Positions 35,554 to 42,931 of a DNA stretch of 64,000 bases are shown one piece after another. The stretch spans positions 4,216,001-4,280,000 of the forward strand of contig NZ_JACHDP010000001.1 of assembly GCF_014201145.1 (NCBI RefSeq), given 5' to 3'. Below the pieces are notes generated by a model. That model ran no database searches, was not told the DNA's origin, and saw only the letters and a list, made by a program, of their open reading frames with translations. Within the stretch, counting starts at the first letter, position 1. Each line of letters starts with the position of its first letter. Source of the DNA: Micromonospora parathelypteridis (GTDB lineage Bacteria; Actinomycetota; Actinomycetes; Mycobacteriales; Micromonosporaceae). The position numbers and the translations under genes were made by a program.

Positions 35554-37080
35554 TCACCTGGATGGGACGGGGTCGGTGGGCAGGCCGGGTGCCAGCCGGC
35601 GCATCGAGGTGAAGGTCGGCGTCAGCGCGTCGTACAGCTCGGCGAAGAGCGGCAGCAGCGACGCGTAGGTGGCGGCGGCGGCCGGGTCGGGGCGGACCGT
35701 CTCCTCGATTCGCACGAGGTCGGCCGCCACGTCGATGCTGGGGATCAGCCCGAGCGCCTGCATGCCGAGCAGCGCCGCGCCGAAGCTCGACCCCTCGTGC
35801 CCGGCCGGGAAGCTCACCGGCAGACCGAGCACGTCGGCGAGCATCTGCCGCCACAGGCCGCTGCGGGCGAAGCCGCCGCTGGCCCGGATCTCGTGGACCT
35901 CGTTGCCGGCCGCGCGGACCGAGCTGAGCACCAGCGCGAGCTGCTGGCAGACCCCCTCCATGGCGGCCCGGATCAGGTGCTCACGGCGGTGTCCGTGGGT
36001 CAACCCGACGTACGCGCCACGTGGCAGCGCGCTCCAGTGTGGTGCCCGCTCGCTGTGCAGGTACGGCAGCATGATGAGCCCGCCCGAGCCGACCGGCGCG
36101 CGGGCCGCGAGGGCGACCAGATCCTCCTCGGAATGGTCGCCGAGATCCGGGGCGAGCGCCGCACCCGCCCACTTGAGGACGATGCCACCGTTGTTGATCG
36201 CACCGCCGACCGCCCAGCGGTGCTCGGTCAGCGCGTAGCAGAACACCCCGCCGAGCGGGTCCACGCCGGGCCGCTCCACCATCACGCGCATCGCGCCGCT
36301 GGTGCCGATGGAGCAGGCCACCATGCCGGGGTGCACCGCGCCGAGGCCCAGGTTCGCCAGCGGTCCGTCACCGGCGCCGACCACCACCGGGGTGCGTTGC
36401 GGCAGCTCGGTGATGGCTGCGGCCTGCGGGGTGAGACCGGGCAGCACGGTGGTGGTGGCGACCAGTCGGGGCAACTGCTCCTCGGTGATGCCGGCGATGG
36501 TCAGCGCCTCGCTGTCCCACTCCAGTCGGTGGATGTCCAGCAGGCCGGTGGCCGAGGCGATCGAGTGGTCGGTGACCAGCGTGTCGCAGATCCGCAGCAG
36601 TACCCAGTCCTTGATGCCCACCCAGTGCGCGACGCTCTCGAAGAGCTTCGGCTCCTGCTCGGCGAACCAGAGCAGCTTGGGCAGCGGCGACATCGGATGC
36701 ATCGGCGTGCCGGTGCGGCGGTGCAGGGCCAGCCCGGACGGCACCGCCCGCAGCCGCTCGGCCTGCCGGGTCGACCGGGCGTCGGCCCAGGTCAACGACG
36801 GGGTGAGCGGGTCGCCGGCCGCGTTCAACCCGATCAGGCTGTGCATGGCGGAGGCGAAGGCCAGCCCGGACACCGGCACGGCCAGCTCGGCCACGACGAT
36901 GCTGATCGACTTCAGCACGGCATCGAGGATGACTTGCGGGTCCTGCTCGGCGTACCCGGGTTGCGGGTCGTTCAGCGGATAGTCGACCAGGTGGCTGCCG
37001 AGCTGCCGTCCGGCCGTGTCGTAGGCGACGGCCTTCGTGCTGGTGGTGCCGATGTCGACGCCGATCACCACCCCGGACAT
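35554..37080 (-). CDS. gntK: Gluconokinase, FGGY family
   Basis: 508 aa from ATG 37080 (GTG at 37104/37095 in frame are alternatives). It phosphorylates D-gluconate to 6-phosphogluconate for the pentose phosphate route. N-terminal phosphate-binding VIGVDIGTTSTKAVAYD, SAMHSLIGLNAAGDPLTP, TGTPMHPMSPLPKLLW, SIGTSGAMR and C-terminal RASGGFARSGLWRQMLADVLGLPV are characteristic of the FGGY gluconate kinases rather than xylulose or glycerol kinases. No gluconate permease is adjacent. Confidence 0.86.
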   Translation of the reverse strand: MSGVVIGVDIGTTSTKAVAYDTAGRQLGSHLVDYPLNDPQPGYAEQDPQVILDAVLKSISIVVAELAVPVSGLAFASAMHSLIGLNAAGDPLTPSLTWADARSTRQAERLRAVPSGLALHRRTGTPMHPMSPLPKLLWFAEQEPKLFESVAHWVGIKDWVLLRICDTLVTDHSIASATGLLDIHRLEWDSEALTIAGITEEQLPRLVATTTVLPGLTPQAAAITELPQRTPVVVGAGDGPLANLGLGAVHPGMVACSIGTSGAMRVMVERPGVDPLGGVFCYALTEHRWAVGGAINNGGIVLKWAGAALAPDLGDHSEEDLVALAARAPVGSGGLIMLPYLHSERAPHWSALPRGAYVGLTHGHRREHLIRAAMEGVCQQLALVLSSVRAAGNEVHEIRASGGFARSGLWRQMLADVLGLPVSFPAGHEGSSFGAALLGMQALGLIPSIDVAADLVRIEETVRPDPAAAATYASLLPLFAELYDALTPTFTSMRRLAPGLPTDPVPSR

Positions 37081-37265
37081 GGTGACTGGCGGCACGACCG
37101 GCACCCCCTCGGAAAAGATGAAACGTCGGCACCAGTATCGCCCAATCGTGTCTATTGCTCCGCCGATCGGCTACTTCGCCCGTTATGGCGTGTCCGGCTG
37201 CCGCGCCGCGCCTGTTAAACCGTGTGACACCCCAGATTGGTGGCCTGCGCGGCGAAGGAGTCGGC

Positions 37266-38405
37266 GTGGCGAAGACTGATTCGACGGGTTCCACTTGGCG
37301 GTACCGGTGGGCGCACCGGCAGAACGTGCGGCGGGTCAGCACGTACCGCGGCGCCGAGACGGCGTGGCGGCGACGCGACGACGAGTTACGTCGACTGCGC
37401 GTCCTGGCCGCCGACTTCCACGGCTCCGCCGCGGCCGGTGGCGGCCTGCCCCTGGAACTGGCCACTGACGAGGTGGTGCTGTGGGCACTGCCGGCCGTGC
37501 AGTTGGTCGAGGTACGCCACACCACTGTGCTGCCCGCTCCGGACCTCACGGTCGCCCCGCCGGCCGGGCCGCTTCGCCCACGCCGACCGGACGGCGTACG
37601 CGTCACCGACGCCGGCATGGCCGTGATCACCAGTCGGCGGTTGGTGCTGCTCGGCGGACGTGGCCGGCGCGACTGGGCGTACGGTCGGATGACCGGTCTG
37701 GCCCACGACCCGGCGTCGCCGGTCACCCTGATCCAGGTACTGGACCGGCGGCGTACCTCCGGGTTGCTGCTGCCCACGGACGCGGCGCCGGACTTCCGGT
37801 TCAAGCTGACCCTTGCCTTCGCCGACGCGATCGAACAGCGCGCCGCGGTGCTCGACCAGCTCGACGAGCTGATCGCCGAACACGCCCAGCTCAAGCCGTT
37901 CCGGCCGGCGGTGAACACGCCTGGGCAGGCCCGGCTGTGGTCGTTCGTTCCCGGTGGTCGCAGGACCGTCGCGGTGGCCGCGGCCCTCGCGCTGCTGGTG
38001 CCGGCGGCGCTGATCGAGTCGGACCCGTCCGACCCGACCGGGAGCCCGGAGGTCGCCGTCGCCGCCACCCCCAGCGCGTCGCCCGCGCTGATCCCCCCGG
38101 CGGCCCCGGTGCTCACGCGCAGCATTCCACCGGCGAAGCCGACGAAGTCGCCCCGTCCGTCACCCAGCACGACCCGGGCCCCGCGCTGCGGGGCGCCGGA
38201 AAACCCGCTGGGGTACGACTTCTGCGGTGGCAGCCGGATCCGTCGGCCCGCCACCGAGGTGTGCGACTGGTTCGACTGCGTGCCGCAGTTCTGGTCCGGT
38301 CGGGGTTACCTCGTGCAGTGCCGTGACGGGTCGGTCAGCCTGGCCGGCGGCGGGCCGAAGGCCTGCGGGGAGCATGGTGGGGTGCGGCAAACGATCACGA
38401 AGTGA
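37266..38405 (+). CDS. Single-span membrane protein, paralogue of the gene at 40479
   Basis: 379 aa from GTG 37266 with AAGGAG 5 nt upstream. The N-terminal ~220 residues form a cytoplasmic domain beginning WRYRWAHRQNVRRVSTYRGAETAW and containing GVRVTDAGMAVITSRRLVLLG and FRFKLTLAFADA. One membrane span follows (TVAVAAALALLVPAALI), then a Pro/Ser-rich stalk and a Cys-containing extracytoplasmic end (CGAPENPLGYDFCGGS, VCDWFDCVPQFW). The family is not recognised. The cytoplasmic domain is shared with the protein at 40479, but the outer ends differ. Confidence 0.78.
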   Translation: MAKTDSTGSTWRYRWAHRQNVRRVSTYRGAETAWRRRDDELRRLRVLAADFHGSAAAGGGLPLELATDEVVLWALPAVQLVEVRHTTVLPAPDLTVAPPAGPLRPRRPDGVRVTDAGMAVITSRRLVLLGGRGRRDWAYGRMTGLAHDPASPVTLIQVLDRRRTSGLLLPTDAAPDFRFKLTLAFADAIEQRAAVLDQLDELIAEHAQLKPFRPAVNTPGQARLWSFVPGGRRTVAVAAALALLVPAALIESDPSDPTGSPEVAVAATPSASPALIPPAAPVLTRSIPPAKPTKSPRPSPSTTRAPRCGAPENPLGYDFCGGSRIRRPATEVCDWFDCVPQFWSGRGYLVQCRDGSVSLAGGGPKACGEHGGVRQTITK

Positions 38406-38450
38406 CCGATTTGGGGGCTAAAGTCTGCTTCGGTCGGCCACAATGATCGA

Positions 38451-38996
38451 GTGGAGATCCGGTCTGACGATGGCGCGCGGGTGCGGATGCGCCCCGTCGG
38501 CTACCAGCCTGGCATCGATCCGCCCGACGACCCCGACCGGGCCGCGCCCGGCTGGCACGACTGGCTGCTCGTCGAGGTGGACGCCCGCACCGCCGACGGT
38601 CAGACCTGGTCGCACCACTACCCGAGCCTCATGGTCGAGGAAGCCCGAGCGCTCGGCGGTTGGCTGCACGGTCAGGCCACCGCGGCCCTCGGGCTGAGCG
38701 CTCCACCGGCGCTGGTCCGCTTCACCGAACCCAACCTGGCCCTGCGCACCCGGGTGCTCCGCCGCCGCCGGCTGGAGCTGATCGTGGAGTTCTCCGCCGA
38801 GTCGCTGCCACCGTGGATGCGTCGCCCGTCCAGCGCGATCTACCCGCTGATCCTCACCGTCTCCGCGGACGCCCTCGCCACCGCCGCCGAGCAGTGGGCC
38901 GAACACTGCGAGGCGTACCCGCCGCGTGCCCCGTCGAGGTTTCCCGCCAAGGACCCGTACTCCGGGCCGTTGAACCACCCCCGCCGCGCCGGCTGA
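38451..38996 (+). CDS. Hypothetical protein (WapI-like immunity fold possible)
   Basis: 181 aa from GTG 38451. Alternating hydrophobic strands with WHDWLLVEVDARTADGQTWSHHYPSLMVEEARALGGWL at the N-terminus recall the WapI/Imm-type immunity family, where a W...L.W pattern is common; this is only a weak resemblance. No toxin gene is adjacent. The Pro/Arg-rich tail is probably disordered. Confidence 0.65.
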   Translation: MEIRSDDGARVRMRPVGYQPGIDPPDDPDRAAPGWHDWLLVEVDARTADGQTWSHHYPSLMVEEARALGGWLHGQATAALGLSAPPALVRFTEPNLALRTRVLRRRRLELIVEFSAESLPPWMRRPSSAIYPLILTVSADALATAAEQWAEHCEAYPPRAPSRFPAKDPYSGPLNHPRRAG

Positions 38997-39105
38997 ACGG
39001 TTCACCCGGCGCCGTCCGGGTCGCCTGGGTGGCGGCCCGGCGTTCACGCTCGGCCCAGGGGTGGATAGGGTGATCGTCGTCAGCCACGAGAAGGAGGTGA
39101 GCCCG

Positions 39106-39159
39106 GTGAACACCCATCGTCATTCCTGGGCGCTCTTCTCGGCCGTCCCCCTCAGCTGA
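39106..39159 (+). CDS. Candidate leader peptide upstream of the epoxide hydrolase
   Basis: A 17-codon frame, GTG to TGA, encoding MNTHRHSWALFSAVPLS. It has the strongest ribosome site in the area: AAGGAGG (39091-39097), 8 nt upstream of GTG 39106. The stop lies 40 nt before the epoxide hydrolase start. The leader ribosome site (GAGAAGGAGG, 39088-39097) is complementary to CCTCCTTTCTC (39180-39190), which can instead pair with the hydrolase ribosome site. The geometry fits translation-coupled attenuation; the signal is unknown. Confidence 0.5.
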   Translation: MNTHRHSWALFSAVPLS

Positions 39160-39179
39160 CCTCTCGCGTCGGGGAGCGC

Positions 39180-39195
39180 CCTCCTTTCTCGGAGG
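39180..39195 (+). promoter_or_regulatory. Hairpin masking the epoxide hydrolase ribosome site
   Basis: CCTCC (39180-39184) pairs with GGAGG (39191-39195) across a 6-nt loop. The GGAGG is the ribosome site of the GTG at 39200, so the short stem would occlude it unless CCTCC is held by the upstream leader ribosome site. Confidence 0.5.
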
Positions 39196-39199
39196 ACAC

Positions 39200-40339
39200 G
39201 TGTCCATCTCCCCGTTCCGCATCGACGTATCCGATGCGGTCCTCGACGACCTGCGGGCCCGACTGGCCCGTACCCGCTTCACCGACCGCAGCGGCGACCA
39301 GCCGTGGCAGGGCGGCGTCGACCCCGACTACCTGCGGGACCTGGTGTCCTACTGGCGTGACGGATTCGACTGGCGAGCGCGCGAAGCCGAGCTGAACGCG
39401 TACCCGCACAATCTGGCCCTCGTCGGCGGCCGGAAGCTGCACTTCCTGCACGTCCGGGCGGCCCGTCCGGCGGGTACGCCCGCGCCGATGCCGCTGCTGC
39501 TGAGCCACGGCTGGCCCAGCAGCTTCGTCGAGATGCTGCCGCTGGTCGACCGACTGACCGACCCGACTCGGCCCGGTGGCGCGTTCGACGTGGTGGTGCC
39601 CTCGCTGCCTGGCTTCGGCTTCTCGGAGGTCCCGGACGAGCCGGTGACCCGGGCGCTCCTCGCCCGGACGCTGCACGAGCTGATGACCGACGTGCTCGGC
39701 TACGAGCGTTACGGCGCCTTCGGCGGCGACGTCGGGGGAGTGGTCACCGGCTGGCTCGGTGCCCTGTACCCGGAGCAGGTGGCCGGCATCCACCTGATCC
39801 ATCCACCGTTCCCGGCCAACTTCGACGCGCGACCGCTGTCGGCGGCCGAGCAGGCGTACCTGGACGCCGAGGCCGCGTACGACGAGACCGACGGCGGCTA
39901 CAGCGCCATCATGGGCACCCGCCCGGACACCCTCGCGGCGGCGCTCGCCGACTCGCCGGCCGGGCTGGCGGCCTGGCTCGTCGACAAGTACCGGGACTGG
40001 AGCGACAACCGAGGCGACCTGGCGAACAGCATCGACCGGGACACCCTGCTCACGATCATCACGCTGTACTGGGCGACCGGCACGATCGGTTCGTCGTTCC
40101 GGCAGTACGCCGACTTCGCCCACAACACCCCGCGACCCATGATCGATGTGCCGGCCGCGTTCACGGTGAGCACCGAGCCCTCGCAGGCCAACTTTCCCCG
40201 GGAGATCGCCGAGCGGGCCTGCACCGACATTCGGCACTGGAGCGAACCCGGCCGGGGTGGGCACTTCATGCCGTTGGAGGAGCCGGACCTGTTGGCCGAT
40301 GAGATGAGACGGTTCTTCAGCTCACTGCGCAGGTCCTGA
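39200..40339 (+). CDS. Epoxide hydrolase, EHN-type alpha/beta hydrolase
   Basis: 379 aa from GTG 39200. The N-terminal EHN domain (FRIDVSDAVLDDLRARLARTRFTDRSGDQPWQGGVDPDYLRDLVSYWRDGFDWRAREAELNAYPH) is followed by an alpha/beta hydrolase core. Oxyanion region LLLSHGWPSSFVEML, nucleophile Asp in FGGDVGG, and catalytic His in GRGGHFMPLEEPD are visible. It would convert epoxides to diols, as in microsomal or juvenile-hormone-type enzymes. A candidate leader peptide precedes it and a strong terminator follows. Confidence 0.9.
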   Translation: MSISPFRIDVSDAVLDDLRARLARTRFTDRSGDQPWQGGVDPDYLRDLVSYWRDGFDWRAREAELNAYPHNLALVGGRKLHFLHVRAARPAGTPAPMPLLLSHGWPSSFVEMLPLVDRLTDPTRPGGAFDVVVPSLPGFGFSEVPDEPVTRALLARTLHELMTDVLGYERYGAFGGDVGGVVTGWLGALYPEQVAGIHLIHPPFPANFDARPLSAAEQAYLDAEAAYDETDGGYSAIMGTRPDTLAAALADSPAGLAAWLVDKYRDWSDNRGDLANSIDRDTLLTIITLYWATGTIGSSFRQYADFAHNTPRPMIDVPAAFTVSTEPSQANFPREIAERACTDIRHWSEPGRGGHFMPLEEPDLLADEMRRFFSSLRRS

Positions 40340-40344
40340 CAGGG

Positions 40345-40378
40345 GGCGGAGCCGGGCCGATCGTGGCCCGGCTCCGCC
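40345..40378 (+). terminator. Terminator after the epoxide hydrolase gene
   Basis: A perfect 14-bp stem (GGCGGAGCCGGGCC with 40365-40378) closes a 6-nt GATCGT loop 5 nt after the stop. Confidence 0.87.
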
Positions 40379-40478
40379 GCTGCCGGACGTGATCCTGCAA
40401 TTCTCTCCTTTCGGGCGCAACGGGATGCATCGATCACCGTCGCGTTCCCTGTCACATACGTGAGCGGTTGTACCGCGT

Positions 40479-41678
40479 GTGAACGTGACCTCTGTGGAGT
40501 GCTCACCCTGGCGGATCGCCTGGGCCGAGCGTGAGAACCAGCGGCGGCAGCGCACGTACCGCGACGCCACCGACGCCTGGCAGCGCCGCAACGACCACCT
40601 GGCCCGGCTCCGCGTCGAAGCCGCCAGCTTCCTCGGGTGTACGCAGCCACGCACCGGCCTGCCGGTGGACCTCGACGCCGACGAACTCGTCTTCCGCGTC
40701 GTCCCCAGCGCCAAGCTGGTCGAGGCCGAGGCGCGACACCTCCCCGGGCTGCCCACTCCGGGCCCGTGCGACTTCGCTTCCACGTCGGTTGAAGCGCTGC
40801 CTGCGGGCCTACGGGTCGTCGACACAGGCATGGCCGTCGTGACCAACCACCGGGTGGCGTTCGCCGGGAGTGAGCGCCGGCGCGAATGGAGGTACGCCGA
40901 CCTGGTCGGCACCGCACACCACCCCGACGTCCCGGTCACCCTGCTGCCCGACCACGGCCGACTACTCGGTCTGCTGGTCCCGGCCAACGCGGTGGTGAAC
41001 TTCCGCTTCTACCTCACCCTCGCGGCTGCTTCTCCCGCCGGGGATCGCGCTGGCGTTGCCGCGCAGGTCGACGCGCTGCTGACCGCTCATCAGGGTGCCC
41101 GGCCCGTGCCGATGCCTTCGGTGGGGCCGGACGAGGCGCCCCTGACGGCCGTACGCCCCGACCGCCGGGCGCTTACCGCCGCGGCCGTCGCAACGGTGGT
41201 GTTCGCGACGCTCGGCCCCGGCACTCTGGGGACTGGCGCTATGGCCCCTCGCGCATTGGGATCGGAGCAGGCCGGGCCTGCGGCTGTGGCGGAGGCGGTC
41301 CTCGTGCCAGCCCTTCCCGTGGGGCCGGTCGCGCCGAAGACCAGGGCCGGATCGGTCAGCCGTGCGACGCCAAGCCGGCCTCCTGCTCCGTCGCCTACTC
41401 GTCAGGCGGTGCTGGCGGCCCGCCCGGCAGTCGTCCCGGTGGTGGCCCCTGCTCCCCTGGACGTCCCGTCGGTCACCCCGGCACCGGCCGCCAGTTCGGT
41501 GCCGACCCCTGGCCCGGTGCCCACCACCGACCCGCCCATGCCAGGCCTCCCGACGCCGTCGGCCGTGCCGACCCCGACTGTGACGCCTCCGTCAGGCCCG
41601 ACACTGTTGACGGTCTGCCTGGACCCGTTGCAGCTTCCGCTGCTGGACCAGTTGCTCTGCCCGTCTCCGGCGCCCTGA
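40479..41678 (+). CDS. Single-span membrane protein, paralogue of the gene at 37266
   Basis: 399 aa from GTG 40479 (GTGs at 40485 and 40494 are alternatives). The cytoplasmic ~210 residues parallel those of the protein at 37266: WRIAWAERENQRRQRTYRDATDAW, GLRVVDTGMAVVTNHRVAFAG, PVTLLPDHGRLLGLLVPANAVVNFRFYLTLA. A weak membrane segment (ALTAAAVATVVFATLGPGTLG) leads to a ~140-residue Pro/Thr/Val/Ala-rich extracytoplasmic tail ending LLTVCLDPLQLPLLDQLLCPSPAP, with two Cys. Function unknown. Duplication of the pair is evident from order and motifs. Confidence 0.75.
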   Translation: MNVTSVECSPWRIAWAERENQRRQRTYRDATDAWQRRNDHLARLRVEAASFLGCTQPRTGLPVDLDADELVFRVVPSAKLVEAEARHLPGLPTPGPCDFASTSVEALPAGLRVVDTGMAVVTNHRVAFAGSERRREWRYADLVGTAHHPDVPVTLLPDHGRLLGLLVPANAVVNFRFYLTLAAASPAGDRAGVAAQVDALLTAHQGARPVPMPSVGPDEAPLTAVRPDRRALTAAAVATVVFATLGPGTLGTGAMAPRALGSEQAGPAAVAEAVLVPALPVGPVAPKTRAGSVSRATPSRPPAPSPTRQAVLAARPAVVPVVAPAPLDVPSVTPAPAASSVPTPGPVPTTDPPMPGLPTPSAVPTPTVTPPSGPTLLTVCLDPLQLPLLDQLLCPSPAP

Positions 41679-41689
41679 CCGGCTCACGT

Positions 41690-42118
41690 TCAGCCGGTCG
41701 CGCCAAAGTCGGGGAGGGTCAGGGTGCCGTCCGGCGCGAGGGTGAAGCCGGGGTTCCAGGCGATCTCCCACAGGTGACCGTCCGGGTCGGCGAAATAGCC
41801 GGCGTAGCCGCCATAGAACGTCTCCCGCGCCGGCTTGGTCACCGTGCCACCGGCGGCTACTGCCGTGGCCATCAGCTCGTCGACCTCTGCCTGAGAGCGG
41901 ACGTTCTGGGCCAGGGTCAGCGCGCCGGTGCCCGGATTGTCGATGCCGGCGTCGTCGGCCAGCTTGTCGCGGTCCCAGAGGACGAGGGCCAGGCCGCCGG
42001 CTTGGATGAAGACCGTTCCCTCGACTTCTTGGCCGTGCCAGCCGAGGTGCTCGTAGAACGCCTTCGCTCGCGTTACGTCCGTGACGCCCAGGGTGACGAG
42101 GCTGATTCGCTGCTCCAT
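41690..42118 (-). CDS. VOC (glyoxalase/bleomycin-resistance fold) family protein
   Basis: 142 aa from ATG 42118. It has two beta-alpha-beta-beta-beta modules: ISLVTLGVTDVTRAKAFYEHLGW and GYAGYFADPDGHLWEIAWNPGF. The DPDGHLWEI end includes the usual Glu metal ligand. Substrate unknown. The remnant of a second VOC gene lies immediately upstream on the same strand. Confidence 0.85.
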   Translation of the reverse strand: MEQRISLVTLGVTDVTRAKAFYEHLGWHGQEVEGTVFIQAGGLALVLWDRDKLADDAGIDNPGTGALTLAQNVRSQAEVDELMATAVAAGGTVTKPARETFYGGYAGYFADPDGHLWEIAWNPGFTLAPDGTLTLPDFGATG

Positions 42119-42138
42119 GGTCGTAACCTAACGCGTGA

Positions 42139-42225
42139 TCACTCGGGGGAGTGGTAGGCGGCCTCGACGTTGCTGCCGTCCTGGTCACGGAAGAACGCCG
42201 AGCTGAAGTCATTGGGCGACACGCT
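42139..42225 (-). pseudogene. C-terminal remnant of a second VOC family gene
   Basis: On the minus strand the frame ending at the TGA 42139-42141 encodes NDFSSAFFRDQDGSNVEAAYHSPE, the typical VOC C-terminus (AFFRDPDGNNVEA type). A second frame just upstream contains PELHPRA, also VOC-like, so a frameshift is possible. No start or N-terminal half exists: the sequence runs into the toxin-antitoxin promoter at about 42250. It marks a likely insertion or deletion junction. Confidence 0.65.
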
Positions 42226-42251
42226 CGCGGATGAAGCTCGGGGATAACCAT

Positions 42252-42279
42252 CAACCCATAGCATCGATGCTATGGGTTG
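42252..42279 (+). promoter_or_regulatory. 28-bp perfect palindrome, toxin-antitoxin operator
   Basis: A gap-free palindrome (each half CAACCCATAGCATC or its complement) is centred between 42265 and 42266 and contains the proposed toxin ATG (42272-42274). It is AT-richer than its surroundings. HTH antitoxins bind such sites to autorepress their operons, so this is the probable HigA operator. Confidence 0.8.
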
Positions 42280-42625
42280 GGGTAGCGTGGAGCTGGAACC
42301 AGAGGTCCGAGACTGGCTGGAGGAACTACCAACCGCCGACTTCGCCCGAGCGGCGTTCTACATCGATCTCTTGGCTGGCCGAGGCGTGCTGCTCGGAGAG
42401 CCACACAGCAGACAACTCGACGGCAAGTTGCGGGAGTTGCGTTTTTATCTAGAGCGCGACGCAGTTCGCGTGACGTACTGGATAGCCTCCGACCGGAGGA
42501 TCATCCTGCTCACGGTGTTCCGCAAGACGCGGATGCGGGAGGACCGGGAAGTCGAGCGGGCTCGCCGCGCATTTGAGCGGTGCGTAGCGGAGCGGCACAT
42601 TGTGAACGAGGGGGCAGAGCGATGA
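42272..42625 (+). CDS. HigB/RelE-like toxin (Gp49 family)
   Basis: 117 aa from ATG 42272 inside the palindrome; GTG 42287 is an alternative with better ribosome-site spacing. RelE/HigB-type features: VELEPEVRDWLEELP, LLGEPHSRQLDGKLRELRFYLERDAVRVTYWIASDRRIILLTVFRKTR. The GKLRELRF and LLTVFRKTR strands are the usual basic mRNA-interferase surface. It would cleave mRNA on the ribosome unless neutralised by the downstream antitoxin. The stop overlaps the antitoxin ATG (ATGA). Toxin-first order is typical of higBA. Confidence 0.88.
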   Translation: MGWGSVELEPEVRDWLEELPTADFARAAFYIDLLAGRGVLLGEPHSRQLDGKLRELRFYLERDAVRVTYWIASDRRIILLTVFRKTRMREDREVERARRAFERCVAERHIVNEGAER

Positions 42626-42921
42626 GTGATCGCCTGGACTGGAACGACCTGCGTGAGCGCCGGATGGCGGAGCCAGGGGCCGCCGAGACCTACGAGGCCA
42701 GCCGGATCGCCTTCGAGCTTGGTCAGGAGGTGCGCCACCTGCGAGAGGGGCACGGCTGGAGTCAGAGCCAGTTGGCGCGCGCCGCCGGCATGACTCAGTC
42801 CGCGGTTGCCCGCTTCGAGGCAGGTGGGACCGTGCCGACCCTGCCGGTTTTGGAGCGCCTCGCTCGCGCCCTCGACAGGAGGCTGGACGTCAGGTTCACG
42901 CCGAACGCCGACGCGGCCTGA
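42622..42921 (+). CDS. HigA-like XRE antitoxin
   Basis: 99 aa from ATG 42622. The C-terminal HTH (LREGHGWSQSQLARAAGMTQSAVARFEAGGTVPTLPVLERLARAL) binds DNA; the N-terminal ~40 residues would wrap the toxin. It is translationally coupled to the toxin and would repress the operon through the 28-bp palindrome. The gene ends 10 bp from the converging PLD-helicase gene. Confidence 0.9.
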   Translation: MSDRLDWNDLRERRMAEPGAAETYEASRIAFELGQEVRHLREGHGWSQSQLARAAGMTQSAVARFEAGGTVPTLPVLERLARALDRRLDVRFTPNADAA

Positions 42922-42931
42922 CCGGGCGAGG

